Shown: positions 8,287 to 18,829 of the stretch, piece after piece
Position numbering within the stretch: position 1 is the first letter of the stretch
Layout: each line of letters begins with the position of its first letter
DNA from: Desulfovibrio sp.
GTDB taxonomy: Bacteria > Desulfobacterota > Desulfovibrionia > Desulfovibrionales > Desulfovibrionaceae
Assembly: GCA_031271265.1 (NCBI GenBank)
Contig: JAISWB010000077.1
Location: 1 to 52,011 of the forward strand
DNA length: 52,011 nucleotides
Reading direction: 5' to 3'
Program-made: the position numbers and the translations under genes
The notes under the pieces: model-generated
Database searches by the model: none
Told to the model about the DNA's origin: nothing
Seen by the model: the letters and a program-made list of their open reading frames with translations, nothing else

Positions 8287-10356
8287 TTATCCTTCCTGGG
8301 CCTTGTTTTGTCGATATTCGGCCGTCACTTTTTCAGTCACCGGCGGCGGGGCCTCTTCATAATGCGAGAATTCCACAGTAAAGCTGCCTTGTCCCCCGGT
8401 CATGGAGCGGAGGTCGGGGGCGTAGCGCAGGATTTCATTCATGGGTGCGAGGGCTTTGATTTCCGTGACGCCGGCTGTGGATTCCGAGCCCTGGACCTTC
8501 CCCCTGCGTCCGGAAAGGTCGCCGATCACATCGCCCATGCAGGCGTCGGGCACGGTGATGGTAAGGGTAACGACGGGTTCCAGAAGGATCGGCCGGCAGC
8601 TTTCCATGGCCTTTTTGAAGGCCAGGGAACCGGCGACCTTGAAGGCCATTTCCGAAGAGTCCACGGTGTGGTAGCTGCCGTCGTAAACCCTGGCCTTGAA
8701 GTCCACCATGGGATAGCCGGCCAGAAAACCGCGGGCCGAGGCTTCCTGTATGCCCTTGTCCACGGCCGGTATATACTGGCGGGGGATGACCCCGCCGACG
8801 ATACCGTCTTCAAACACATAGCCGGCCCCGCGTTCCAGGGGGGCGAATTCCACCCAGCAGTCGCCGAACTGGCCGCGCCCGCCGGACTGTTTCTTATGGC
8901 GTCCCTGCACCTGGGCCGTGCCCCGTATGGTTTCGCGGTACGGCACCTTGGGGGTTTTGAGCAGGATATCCACCTTGTAGCGGCGTCTTGCGCGTTCAAC
9001 GGCGGTTTCGATGTGCATCTGGCCCATGCCGGACACCAGGATGTCGCCTGTTTCCTCATCGCGGGCCAGTTTCAGGGCGATGTCCTCGTCAAGCAGCCGT
9101 TGCACCGCCGCATAAACTTTGTCTTCCTCGCCTTTTTCCTTGGGGGCCAGGGCGTAGGAAATAAGCTGCGGCGACAGTTCCGGGGTTTTGAGGGCAAAGG
9201 CGAGCTTGTCGTCGGAGAGGGTGTCCCCGGTGCGCGTGTTTTTCAGCTTGGCGAGGGCGACCACGGCGCCCGGCCCGAGGCTTTCCTTCCACTGCGTCTG
9301 GCTTTTGCCGAGCATGAGCATGGGCGTGCCCAGACGCTCGTGTTCGCCGTTGCGCGTGTTTTTCAGCGTGGTGTCCGTGCTGATGCCGCCGGTAAGCACC
9401 CTGGCCAGGGAAAGCTGCCCGGCGAAGGGATCGGAGAGGGTTTTGAGAATGAAACAGGCAGCGGGGCCGTCCGCCGAGGGCGTGAGCGTTGCGCCGTCCT
9501 TGCCGGCAAAGGGCGCGTGTTCCAAACCGGAGGGCAGCAGGCGTTCGATCATGTCCAGCAGGGGGCCTGCGCCTTTGTTTTCCAGGCCGGAAACGGCGAT
9601 CACCGGCGTCAGCCTGCCTGCGACCACGCCGCGGCGCAGGCCGTCCAGAATTTCTTCTTCGGAAAGTTCGCCTTCTTCGAGGTATTTTTCCATCAGGGCA
9701 TCATCGCTTTCGGCGATGTTTTCCACGGCTTTTTCCCGCAGGGAGGCCAGTTCCTCTTCCATATCCGCGGGGGGCGCGGCTTCTTCAATGCCGCCGCCGT
9801 CTTTGAACATAAGGGCCTTGCCGGTCAGGATATCCGCGAGTCCCCTGAAATCGGCCTGTCCGCCGATGGGGGCGTAGAGCAACACCGGATGCATGCCGGG
9901 CAGGGCGGGCAGGCCGGCCAGGGCGGCATCGAAATCGGCGCGCTCGCGGTCCAGCTTGGTGACAGCGCAACAGGCGGGCAACCCGGCCTTTTTGACGGCG
10001 CTCCATGCGCGCCGGGTCAGGGGGCGCACGCCGTCGACGGCGTCAATGACAAAGAGCACGGCATCCACACCGCTCAGCACCATGTCCCTGTCGCCGATGA
10101 AGTTCCCGTCGCCGGGCAGGTCGACGAGAAAATGTCCGGCCGCGCCGCGGACAAAGGCGGCGAAGGCCGGCTGAATGCTGCCGCGGCGTTTGATTTCTTC
10201 GGGTTCGTAGTCCAGTGTGGTGTTGCCGTCTTCGATTTTTCCCTGGCGGCCGACGGCGTCGGCTTCCAGCAGGAGCATTTCCGCCAGGGTGGTTTTGCCG
10301 CTTCCCCCGGCGCCGGCCAGGGCGTATGTTCTTTGCGCATGTATATTGCCGGACAT
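8287..10356 (-). CDS. EF-G-like translational GTPase (FusA2-type)
   Basis: A 689-residue relative of elongation factor G. The P-loop is GAGGSGKTT (residues 15-23). The switch II motif, DTPGH in true EF-G, reads DLPGDG (from residue 79), so the catalytic His is replaced by Asp. The base-specificity motif is TKLD (133-136) instead of NKxD. The domain II-V pattern is retained, including GGRGQFGDCWVEF and SGRRGKVQGSES. The true ribosome-cycling fusA should lie elsewhere. AGGGAG precedes the ATG. Homologues called EF-G-like or FusA2 are known but functionally unclear. First gene of the operon with Fur-like and ftsY. Confidence 0.92.
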   Translation of the reverse strand: MSGNIHAQRTYALAGAGGSGKTTLAEMLLLEADAVGRQGKIEDGNTTLDYEPEEIKRRGSIQPAFAAFVRGAAGHFLVDLPGDGNFIGDRDMVLSGVDAVLFVIDAVDGVRPLTRRAWSAVKKAGLPACCAVTKLDRERADFDAALAGLPALPGMHPVLLYAPIGGQADFRGLADILTGKALMFKDGGGIEEAAPPADMEEELASLREKAVENIAESDDALMEKYLEEGELSEEEILDGLRRGVVAGRLTPVIAVSGLENKGAGPLLDMIERLLPSGLEHAPFAGKDGATLTPSADGPAACFILKTLSDPFAGQLSLARVLTGGISTDTTLKNTRNGEHERLGTPMLMLGKSQTQWKESLGPGAVVALAKLKNTRTGDTLSDDKLAFALKTPELSPQLISYALAPKEKGEEDKVYAAVQRLLDEDIALKLARDEETGDILVSGMGQMHIETAVERARRRYKVDILLKTPKVPYRETIRGTAQVQGRHKKQSGGRGQFGDCWVEFAPLERGAGYVFEDGIVGGVIPRQYIPAVDKGIQEASARGFLAGYPMVDFKARVYDGSYHTVDSSEMAFKVAGSLAFKKAMESCRPILLEPVVTLTITVPDACMGDVIGDLSGRRGKVQGSESTAGVTEIKALAPMNEILRYAPDLRSMTGGQGSFTVEFSHYEEAPPPVTEKVTAEYRQNKAQEG

Positions 10357-10749
10357 GGCTACTCCCTGCAAAAACGGCGGCGATTCGCTGCCCCGCCGGA
10401 AAGACCGTTGAGCATTGCCGTCCACACTTTAGAAGGCCGGGAGGGATTTTGTCAAGGAAGAAGCAAGGTTTTCGGCAAGTCCCGGCAGGGCTTTTGCCGG
10501 CGCGATCAGGAAACTTTTCGCGCATTCCGCGCAGTGCCGGCATTTTCTCCGGAAGAGCGCGGCCCGGCCGGCGAGGAGAGGTGGTCCCTGTTGCAAAACG
10601 CAGGCGGTTCCACACGCGACGCAGGATGACTATGGGGCCGTCTTCGGCGGCGGCGTTGCGGCACGGCTTGCAGGTTTGACGGCGGCGCGGGCTTGGGATA
10701 GATATGTTTCCGGGCAATCCTCCGAGTCTGTGATAAGGAGGTGCTGCCG
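10357..10749. other. Intergenic region upstream of the EF-G-like operon and the small peptide gene
   Basis: About 393 bp between divergently transcribed genes. It holds the presumed EF-G-like operon promoter on the minus strand and the candidate promoter of the small peptide gene on the plus strand. I see no further gene, repeat or RNA in it. Confidence 0.5.
10676..10704 (+). promoter_or_regulatory. Candidate sigma-70 promoter for the small peptide gene
   Basis: TTGACG, a 17-base spacer, then TAGATA. The -35 box is near consensus and the -10 is weak. It lies about 45 bases before the start codon of the 22-residue peptide. Confidence 0.35.
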
Positions 10750-10818
10750 ATGAAAAACTTCCTTCCCGGCGTCCTCAGCGGCGTAATCGCGGTGCTTATG
10801 GCCCGTTGGCTTGATTGA
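10750..10818 (+). CDS. 22-residue hydrophobic peptide, unrecognised
   Basis: An ATG preceded at ideal distance by AAGGAGGTG, the best ribosome-binding site in the window, opens a 22-codon frame ending in TGA. The peptide MKNFLPGVLSGVIAVLMARW plus two more residues is a single hydrophobic helix with a Lys near the N terminus and Arg and Asp near the C terminus, as in small single-span membrane proteins. A candidate promoter lies upstream and a strong hairpin follows at 10932. I do not recognise a family. It could be a regulatory membrane peptide or a toxin-like peptide; neither can be shown from sequence alone. Confidence 0.55.
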   Translation: MKNFLPGVLSGVIAVLMARWLD

Positions 10819-10931
10819 TGCTGTACGCAGCGTCTTGATTCGTTGCGCATTACTAAGAGCATATTCTAGTTTTTTCAATATGATGAAGGAAGAAAAAGCG
10901 CATAAAGTTCAAGCGTCAAGTATAAATAAGT

Positions 10932-10965
10932 TGCCCCGGATGGAGTAGCGGTCCATTCCGGGGCA
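10932..10965 (+). terminator. Strong hairpin before ligA, terminator-like
   Basis: TGCCCCGGATGGA pairs with TCCATTCCGGGGCA across a seven-base loop with one bulged base. Only a short CTGATTT follows, so it is an imperfect intrinsic terminator. It would separate the small peptide transcript from ligA. Confidence 0.5.
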
Positions 10966-11015
10966 CTGATTTGGATTGCCGGCAGGGGATTGCCCATTCT
11001 GCAACTCCCTTGTAG

Positions 11016-13234
<2,219 letters not shown>

Positions 13235-13235
<1 letters not shown>

Positions 13236-13843
13236 TGGAAAAAATACGTTGCGGCTGGGCAAAAGGTTCCGACCTGATGATCCGCTACCACGACGAGGAA
13301 TGGGGCGTCCCTTGTCGCGACGACCGGGGCCAGTTTGAATTCCTCATTCTGGAATCGGCCCAGGCCGGACTCTCCTGGAATACCATACTGCAGAAACGCG
13401 AAGGCTACCGGCGTTGCTTCGCCGGTTTCGACCCGGAACAGGTGGCCCGCTTCACGGCGCGCGACGTGGAACGGCTCCTTGCCGACGCCTCCATCGTGCG
13501 CAACCGCAAAAAAATCGAAAGCGCCGTAAACAACGCCCGCCTCTTTCTGGATATCGCCGCCCGCCACGGCAGTTTCAGCGCATGGATATGGGACTTTGTC
13601 GACGGAAAACCGGTCAGGAACACATGGAAAAGTATGCACAAGGTGCCTGCCGCAAGCGTCGTGTCCGACCGCATCGCAGCGGAAATGAAAAAGCTGGGCT
13701 TCAAATTCACGGGCAGCACCATCGTCTACGCCCACATGCAGGCCACGGGCATGGTCAACGACCATTTGACCTCGTGTTTTCGCTATACGCAGATAAACGG
13801 CGCAGAACAAACACATTCCACGCATGTTCCGGAGCCCGCGTGA
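13235..13843 (+). CDS. tag: DNA-3-methyladenine glycosylase I
   Basis: Base-excision repair enzyme that removes 3-methyladenine. The 202-residue protein begins RCGWAKGSDLMIRYHDEEWG, matching the family N terminus including the first zinc Cys and His. The second pair of zinc ligands is present in NDHLTSCF. The substrate-pocket motif QAGLSW and the GFKFTGSTIVYAHMQA core are typical. Directly coupled to ligA through a TGATG overlap. Confidence 0.95.
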
Positions 13844-13922
13844 ATGCGGAGGCCGGCGCTCCTCAACACCGGCTTCGGGGTAAGCTGCGGCATCCGTGTG
13901 GACGGACGATCACCGCGTTTCC

Positions 13923-14312
13923 TCAGCCCGCGATCATGCGCAGGGTTTCCTCGAACTCCGGCTTCAATTCCTCGGCCCGCTCCGGATCTATGCCGCACAG
14001 CCCGAAAACCGAGGCGAACAGCAGGTCCGGCGTCAAGGCCAGCGTGTGTGCGCCGTTGCCGATGCGGTACATGTCGCCGTCTCTGGACACAACGTAAAAC
14101 CTGCGCGTTTTTTCCACCCCCGCCGTGTTGACGATGGAATACACCTGCTCATCCTTGTCCGTTATGAAAAGGCGCAAGCGCGTCAACGTGCCCGTGTCTT
14201 CGGCGTAAAAGGAGCTTTCCGAATACAGCTTCCCGGAAAAATGCAGTTCGGCGCCGTTATCGTTGTGCAGAACGATTTTTTCCATGTGCGTCCCAATAGC
14301 TGCCTTATTCAT
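13923..14312 (-). CDS. Hypothetical protein, small beta-rich
   Basis: A 129-residue soluble protein with alternating hydrophobic and charged stretches and a C-terminal acidic helix (ERAEELKPEFEETLRMI). No signal peptide, membrane segment or Cys motif. I do not recognise a family. The first ATG is preferred because AGGAG lies nine bases upstream; a second ATG nine codons later is possible. A perfect hairpin sits just before the ribosome-binding site. It follows the HTH gene in the same direction. Confidence 0.75.
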   Translation of the reverse strand: MNKAAIGTHMEKIVLHNDNGAELHFSGKLYSESSFYAEDTGTLTRLRLFITDKDEQVYSIVNTAGVEKTRRFYVVSRDGDMYRIGNGAHTLALTPDLLFASVFGLCGIDPERAEELKPEFEETLRMIAG

Positions 14313-14327
14313 GCCTGCTTACTCCTG

Positions 14328-14346
14328 CCGGGGTGCAACACCCCGG
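14328..14346. promoter_or_regulatory. Perfect stem-loop in the leader of the hypothetical gene
   Basis: CCGGGGTGCAACACCCCGG is an eight-base-pair stem with a three-base loop, placed immediately upstream of the AGGAG of the 129-residue protein. It could terminate the HTH transcript or modulate translation of the next gene. No T-run follows. Confidence 0.4.
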
Positions 14347-14391
14347 AATTGACAGTCAGAGCCGTCAGCTCTCTTTTCTCCGACCGGCGTT

Positions 14392-14769
14392 TCATGCGCC
14401 GTCCTTGTCCGGAAACAGGGGAAACTGAAACGGCCGCTTTTTCTCAACGGCTTTGACGACGTCCCGCTCCCGGTGCACCTCGACTTCCCGCGCTCCCTCA
14501 TCCGCCGCCTCACCGGCGGCAAACAACTCTCCGCCGCCGCGCGCACTCCAGAAAGCTGTCAGTTCTCTCCTGGAAATACGGAAATCACGCACTCCGAGCT
14601 TTGCGGCTTTCAACTCTCCGTCCCGTATGGCGCGACGTATGGTTTCCCGGTGACAGCTCAGGAGATCGGCAGCCTCGGCCAAGGTAAATGTCGTCTTCAT
14701 CGGAGGCGTGCTCATGCGTGAAACACCATTGTATTTCGATTTTTCTCCCTTTTTCATGCCCATACTCAC
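14392..14769 (-). CDS. Excisionase/MerR-like helix-turn-helix DNA-binding protein
   Basis: The core FTLAEAADLLSCHRETIRRA followed by IRDGELKAAKLGVRDFRISR is a classic helix-turn-helix of the excisionase-type (HTH_17) family. A low-complexity, Glu-rich tail follows. The start is uncertain: GTG at 14769 has AAGGA nine bases upstream, while ATG codons at 14715 and 14697 fit the family start better but have no ribosome-binding site. Such proteins act in phage, plasmid or local regulation; no integrase is nearby. Confidence 0.82.
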   Translation of the reverse strand: MSMGMKKGEKSKYNGVSRMSTPPMKTTFTLAEAADLLSCHRETIRRAIRDGELKAAKLGVRDFRISRRELTAFWSARGGGELFAAGEAADEGAREVEVHRERDVVKAVEKKRPFQFPLFPDKDGA

Positions 14770-15053
14770 AACAGCCGGTCCTTGTCAACTATATTCATCC
14801 CGCTATCTTGAAAAAACGCCGATATTTTTTTACATGCGATTACCGATGTCAATACCGACCGACTACCATGCGGGATTATCTTCTCCGGTGAATTGCCGCC
14901 TATGTCTTGCGACGTCGTCAATGCCTGCCGGTTGCCGTACAAGGTCGGTTGTTCCTGCAGAACGCCGTCGATGCTTTGCAGCGCGGAAAGCTGCGCCGGC
15001 CGGGCGGGCAAAAGCGCTTTACACATTCGCAGTCGGCGCTTAGGTTACAGGTG

Positions 15054-15788
15054 ATGAAGAACGCGGAACCGGTTGCGGCGATCAAAGCCGCGGGCAAAAC
15101 CGCACGGAAACAGGCGGCGGAACAGGCGGGGGCGCGACGGGCGGATGTCGCGGCGGACAAGTCCCCGGACAGCCTGCCGGCCGATCTGAGCCACGCTGTC
15201 CGGCATCCGCTGAACAGAGTTGTCGGCGCCGCATACCTGGCCCTGCGCTGCCGGCCCGATGCCGCCCTGCGCGGCTGCCTTGAAAATGTCTACGCGGCGG
15301 GCATCCGGCTGCAGAAAATCACCGGGGCCGTCATGGAATTGCCCAGACTCAACGCCGGTAAGCTCTGCGCGCCCGGAAAGCCTGTTTATCAAGCCGAAAT
15401 TATTGCGGAAATCAGACGACACCTGGGTATTCCGGAGGCCGGCGTCGATGCGCGCGAAGGCGCTTCATATTCCGGCGGCAGCGAGGCTTGCGAAACCTCC
15501 GGGGAGGCCCCGGCCGCCGCGCCGTTGTCGGAAACGGTCGCGGTCGTCCGCTCCATGGTCGGGGGAGAAGCGGGCAAGACTTGGAACGATGTGCTTTTCA
15601 GCCTCGGGCGCGATATGCGCGAGCCTGTGAACACCATTCGGGACATGGCGCATGTGGCCGGGAAAGCCGCCTGCGCGCCGGGGTTGCGGGGCTTTATTGA
15701 TGAAATTGTCTCCGCGGGCGGGGAACTCGGCAAGTTGAGCGACGAATTGGCCGCCCTGCACGATGCGGAACGGAACATACGGGCGTGA
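15054..15788 (+). CDS. Orphan protein with two HisKA-like modules and no ATPase domain
   Basis: A 244-residue soluble protein. Residues 44-103 align with the dimerisation/phosphoacceptor helices of histidine kinases: LSHAVRHPLNRVVGAAYLAL matches the MSHEIRTPLN box of the hybrid kinase in this window, and keeps the phospho-acceptor His (H47). A second module (about 183-240), LGRDMREPVNTIRDMAHVAG, has the same helical pattern but Arg in place of His (R186). No HATPase domain follows either module. The frame is open upstream, but the ATG used here is where kinase-like composition begins. It could be a phosphotransfer or kinase-dimerisation decoy, or a decayed kinase. Confidence 0.75.
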   Translation: MKNAEPVAAIKAAGKTARKQAAEQAGARRADVAADKSPDSLPADLSHAVRHPLNRVVGAAYLALRCRPDAALRGCLENVYAAGIRLQKITGAVMELPRLNAGKLCAPGKPVYQAEIIAEIRRHLGIPEAGVDAREGASYSGGSEACETSGEAPAAAPLSETVAVVRSMVGGEAGKTWNDVLFSLGRDMREPVNTIRDMAHVAGKAACAPGLRGFIDEIVSAGGELGKLSDELAALHDAERNIRA

Positions 15789-15888
15789 CCGGCATGACGA
15801 AAGCAGAACGTGACACGGGGTGCGGCATGTATGCGGTCCGCGTGCCCGCTTTGCCGTCGTCGGACGTTCGGGCTCTGCCGGCGGCCGT

Positions 15889-17619
15889 TCAGGCCTTGCA
15901 GTACAGGCTCATGAAGCTTTTTTCGGCGTCGACGCTGCCGATGAGGATCAGCTCGTCGCCGGACGTCAGGGGTTTGTCCGGGTCGGGAGGCACGGACAGG
16001 GTTTCCTTGTTTTTGACCGCCGCAACGTTGCAGTTGGTCTTCTGCCGGATGCCGCCGGATTTGAGAGTCTGCCCCGCCAGTGAGGGCGGCGTGAGGATGC
16101 GGAAGATGTTCAGTCCTTCAGTGAGCGTAAAGACGCGGCCGGGGGTCAGCAGGTTGATCACCGTATCCGCGGCCAGCCCGGCCTGGCTCATAACCAGGTC
16201 GGCGCCCGCGCTGTACAGGGAGGGGAGGTTGTTGTCCAGGGTGGCGCGGCAGATGATTTTTACGTCCGGGCGCAGTTTGCGGCAATAGATGGTCAGATAG
16301 ATATTCATGTCGTCGTTGTGGGTGGTTACGACGATGGTCCGTGTTTCGCCCAGGCCGGCTTTACGCAGCACGGCGATATCGGCGGCGTCCCCGACGACGA
16401 TGCGCCCGTCGTGTTCGGTTTTTTTTTGCAGTTCGACAATGCGCCAATCAATGCCGCGGCGTTCCAGGGCGGCGGCAATGGCCGTGCCGACCCGGCCTCC
16501 GCCCAGGATCAGGACGGGAGCCGAATTTCCCGCGACTTGTTCGCGAAAAATATCTTCCGGCATTGTCTTGCCGTTACATGCGCGGACGTGGCGGTCAAAA
16601 GTTTCCAGGTTCTCCGCCGTACCGGCCAGGAGGAGGATGGACGCCTTGTCCAGTTCGGTATCCGGCCCGGCCGGCAGGCAGCGGTTGCCTTGCCGGAGGC
16701 CCACGGCGTTGAGACCGAAGCGCGCGCGCAGGTCGGTGTCCCGGATCCGCATGCCCGCGAGTTTTCCGCTGCCGGCCGGACTTTCCGCAATGCAGAAGCC
16801 CTCGAAGCGCCCGATGATGTTGCATGTCGAGTTTCCTCCGAATACGCGTCCGGCAAGACCTTTGCCGAGCATGTCGGCGAAATTCAGCACATGGTCGCAT
16901 CCGGCGAGGCGCAGGATGTCCGCGGAGGCCTCCCGGTGCATGCTTGCCGCCAGCGGGGCCAGGGGAGCGTATTCGCGCACCGTGTAGGCAATATTCGTAT
17001 TCTTCATGTCGTCGTGCAGGGCAAGCACCAGAGCGGCTTTTTCCGCCCGCACCGCCTCATAGCCGGAGACGGAGTCCGTGTCCCCCAGCACGACTTTGTA
17101 CCCCCGGTCATACAGCGACACGGCCCTGGCATTGTCGGCTTCAAGCAGCACATAGGGTATGTCGTAACGCAGGCAGCGCGAGGCGATGCTCAGGGCCGTG
17201 CCGTCCGAGCCGACAATGACCACGTGCCCGGAACTGTTTTCCGGCAGCCTGCGCGGGGTCAGGGCCTTGCTGTGCGCGTCCGCCCAGGGGATGTAAACGT
17301 AACGTATGAAGATGAAGGGCAGCAGCAACATGAACAGCAGCACCCCGGACAGCAGCACAATCACCGTGAAGATCATGCCCGGATCGCTGCGGAAGGTGAT
17401 GTCGCCGAAAGCCGAGGTGGACATGACGGTCAGCGTCCAGTACAGGCCGGTGAACAGCGAATAATCGCGGCCCTCGTAGCGCATGATGAGGTGGAAAAGC
17501 ATGCTGTAGAGCAGGACAAGGGCGCAGAGGAAAATCAGAAAGCGCAGCACGAACAGCATATTGCGCCTGCTGCTTGCCGGAGCCGGAAAGTACTGCAACT
17601 GCGGAGGTTTGAATTTCAT
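15889..17619 (-). CDS. Two-TM potassium channel with tandem RCK domains
   Basis: A 576-residue inner-membrane protein. TM1 is about residues 21-46, the pore loop 57-75 and TM2 81-107. The filter reads TSAFGD where canonical K+ channels have TVGYGD. Two Rossmann-type RCK/TrkA-N domains follow, the first from about residue 131 (HVVIVGSDGTALSIA) and the second from about 367 (VLILGGGRVGTAIA), then a TrkA-C domain. Architecture matches ligand-gated potassium channels of the TrkA-N/ion_trans_2 class. The filter variant is seen in some bacterial family members but makes K+ selectivity uncertain. Confidence 0.9.
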   Translation of the reverse strand: MKFKPPQLQYFPAPASSRRNMLFVLRFLIFLCALVLLYSMLFHLIMRYEGRDYSLFTGLYWTLTVMSTSAFGDITFRSDPGMIFTVIVLLSGVLLFMLLLPFIFIRYVYIPWADAHSKALTPRRLPENSSGHVVIVGSDGTALSIASRCLRYDIPYVLLEADNARAVSLYDRGYKVVLGDTDSVSGYEAVRAEKAALVLALHDDMKNTNIAYTVREYAPLAPLAASMHREASADILRLAGCDHVLNFADMLGKGLAGRVFGGNSTCNIIGRFEGFCIAESPAGSGKLAGMRIRDTDLRARFGLNAVGLRQGNRCLPAGPDTELDKASILLLAGTAENLETFDRHVRACNGKTMPEDIFREQVAGNSAPVLILGGGRVGTAIAAALERRGIDWRIVELQKKTEHDGRIVVGDAADIAVLRKAGLGETRTIVVTTHNDDMNIYLTIYCRKLRPDVKIICRATLDNNLPSLYSAGADLVMSQAGLAADTVINLLTPGRVFTLTEGLNIFRILTPPSLAGQTLKSGGIRQKTNCNVAAVKNKETLSVPPDPDKPLTSGDELILIGSVDAEKSFMSLYCKA

Positions 17620-17709
17620 GGTGCAATCCGCGGCCGTTTTCGTCCGCAGGCCGGGGCGTACCGGAGAATGGAGAAAAGGGCGTCGAGAAGGTATTCCCGG
17701 CCTTGCCGG

Positions 17710-17811
17710 GAGTCAAGCGGGATTCCCCGTGACGAGAACGGTGAAAGCAGGTTTTGCCTGGAGTCAGGCGGGATTCCCCGTGACGTGAACGGTGAAAGCA
17801 GGCATCGCCTG
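17710..17811. repeat. Two tandem 51-bp units between channel and hypothetical gene
   Basis: Units 17710-17760 and 17761-17811 match at about 46 of 51 positions. Each contains GCGGGATTCCCCGTGACG and GAACGGTGAAAGCAGG. The GTCAAGCGGGA stretch resembles part of the leader element at 31401-31507. No gene lies here. Confidence 0.75.
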
Positions 17812-17828
17812 CATCCGGCACGGCCGCT

Positions 17829-18596
17829 TCAGCTCCGCATGGCCGCGCGTACTCTGAGAAAGATATAGACGAAAAAGACAAGTGCGCCGGCCAGCATCAG
17901 GTAATCCAGGAGCGAAGCCCGATACGGCGGGTTGACGCTCTGCAGAATCTTTTCCGGCAGGACGCGCAGGGCGCGGACGCTTGCGGCGAGGGTTTCGTCG
18001 TATGCCGCATCGGGCAGGCCGTTGTATACGGTCATGAGGACCAGCGCCCCGTTGACGGTCAGCATCACTTTCAGGTGCCGGTTGCGGGTCGTGCCCGCCT
18101 CGTCGGCAAAATCCGTCACCGTGCGCAAGTTGAGCGAGAAAAAATCGTCGCCCAGGTGGCTGTTGACCATGATGCTTTGCGGGAACATCCGCAGGTACGA
18201 CTCCTGCAGGGCGTTGGCCAGAGTCGCCGTAAGCGATTGGGAATCCTTGGCGATTTCCTTCACGGCCCCGGTGTCGAGGCCGAGTTCGGCATACCCGAGG
18301 GCGAACACGACCAGGGCCGGAGCGGCCGCCGCATCGTCGGCCGGCACGGCGCCGCGTATCCGTGTTGCGCCGGAAATACCGCCGTCCGACGTGAAAACAA
18401 CGCAAACGCGGCGGACGAGAGCTTCGAGCACACCGGGATCCTCGACTTCCCGCCAGCCTGCGGGCAAAGGCAGCACATAGCCTGCGACGTCATCGCGCAG
18501 GACAGGGGCGGGTGCGCCTTCTCCGGAACGCGCGGGAAGGGGGAACAGCAGCAGTATCAGCAACGCCGGAAAACAAACCGCAAACATCATCCGCAT
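17829..18596 (-). CDS. Exported, membrane-anchored hypothetical protein
   Basis: A 255-residue protein with an N-terminal signal sequence (MRMMFAVCFPALLILLLFPL) and a C-terminal membrane segment (LLDYLMLAGALVFFVYIFL), so the middle would face the periplasm. The periplasmic part has a WREVED segment and mixed alpha/beta character, without Cys pairs or known motifs. The ATG is chosen because AGGAGG lies eight bases upstream. Divergent from hslU. I do not recognise a family. Confidence 0.82.
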   Translation of the reverse strand: MRMMFAVCFPALLILLLFPLPARSGEGAPAPVLRDDVAGYVLPLPAGWREVEDPGVLEALVRRVCVVFTSDGGISGATRIRGAVPADDAAAAPALVVFALGYAELGLDTGAVKEIAKDSQSLTATLANALQESYLRMFPQSIMVNSHLGDDFFSLNLRTVTDFADEAGTTRNRHLKVMLTVNGALVLMTVYNGLPDAAYDETLAASVRALRVLPEKILQSVNPPYRASLLDYLMLAGALVFFVYIFLRVRAAMRS

Positions 18597-18829
18597 GTGA
18601 GCGCCTCCTGAAACCGCATACCCCAATCCTTATCTCCAGGCAACCGGCAGCGCGGCGCCGTAGGCGACATGACAACCGTGCATTTGCGGCGAAGATTCGC
18701 ACTTGCGGAGCCGGACCGGATGCGGGGGCGCGGTCGTTCTTGCCGGCCGGCCTTTCCTCGTGTATCGTCACGCCGCCGTCCCGCTTGTGCGGGCGCTTTT
18801 CCTACACCCGTTGACGCCGGAAAAACACG

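Noticed and set aside
10506..10878. Minus-strand frames opposite the 22-residue peptide
   Set aside because: Arg/Pro-rich, no ribosome-binding site and no pattern; likely shadows.
14392..14769. HTH gene as sign of an integrated element
   Set aside because: No integrase, transposase or att-like repeat is near; the domain alone is not enough.
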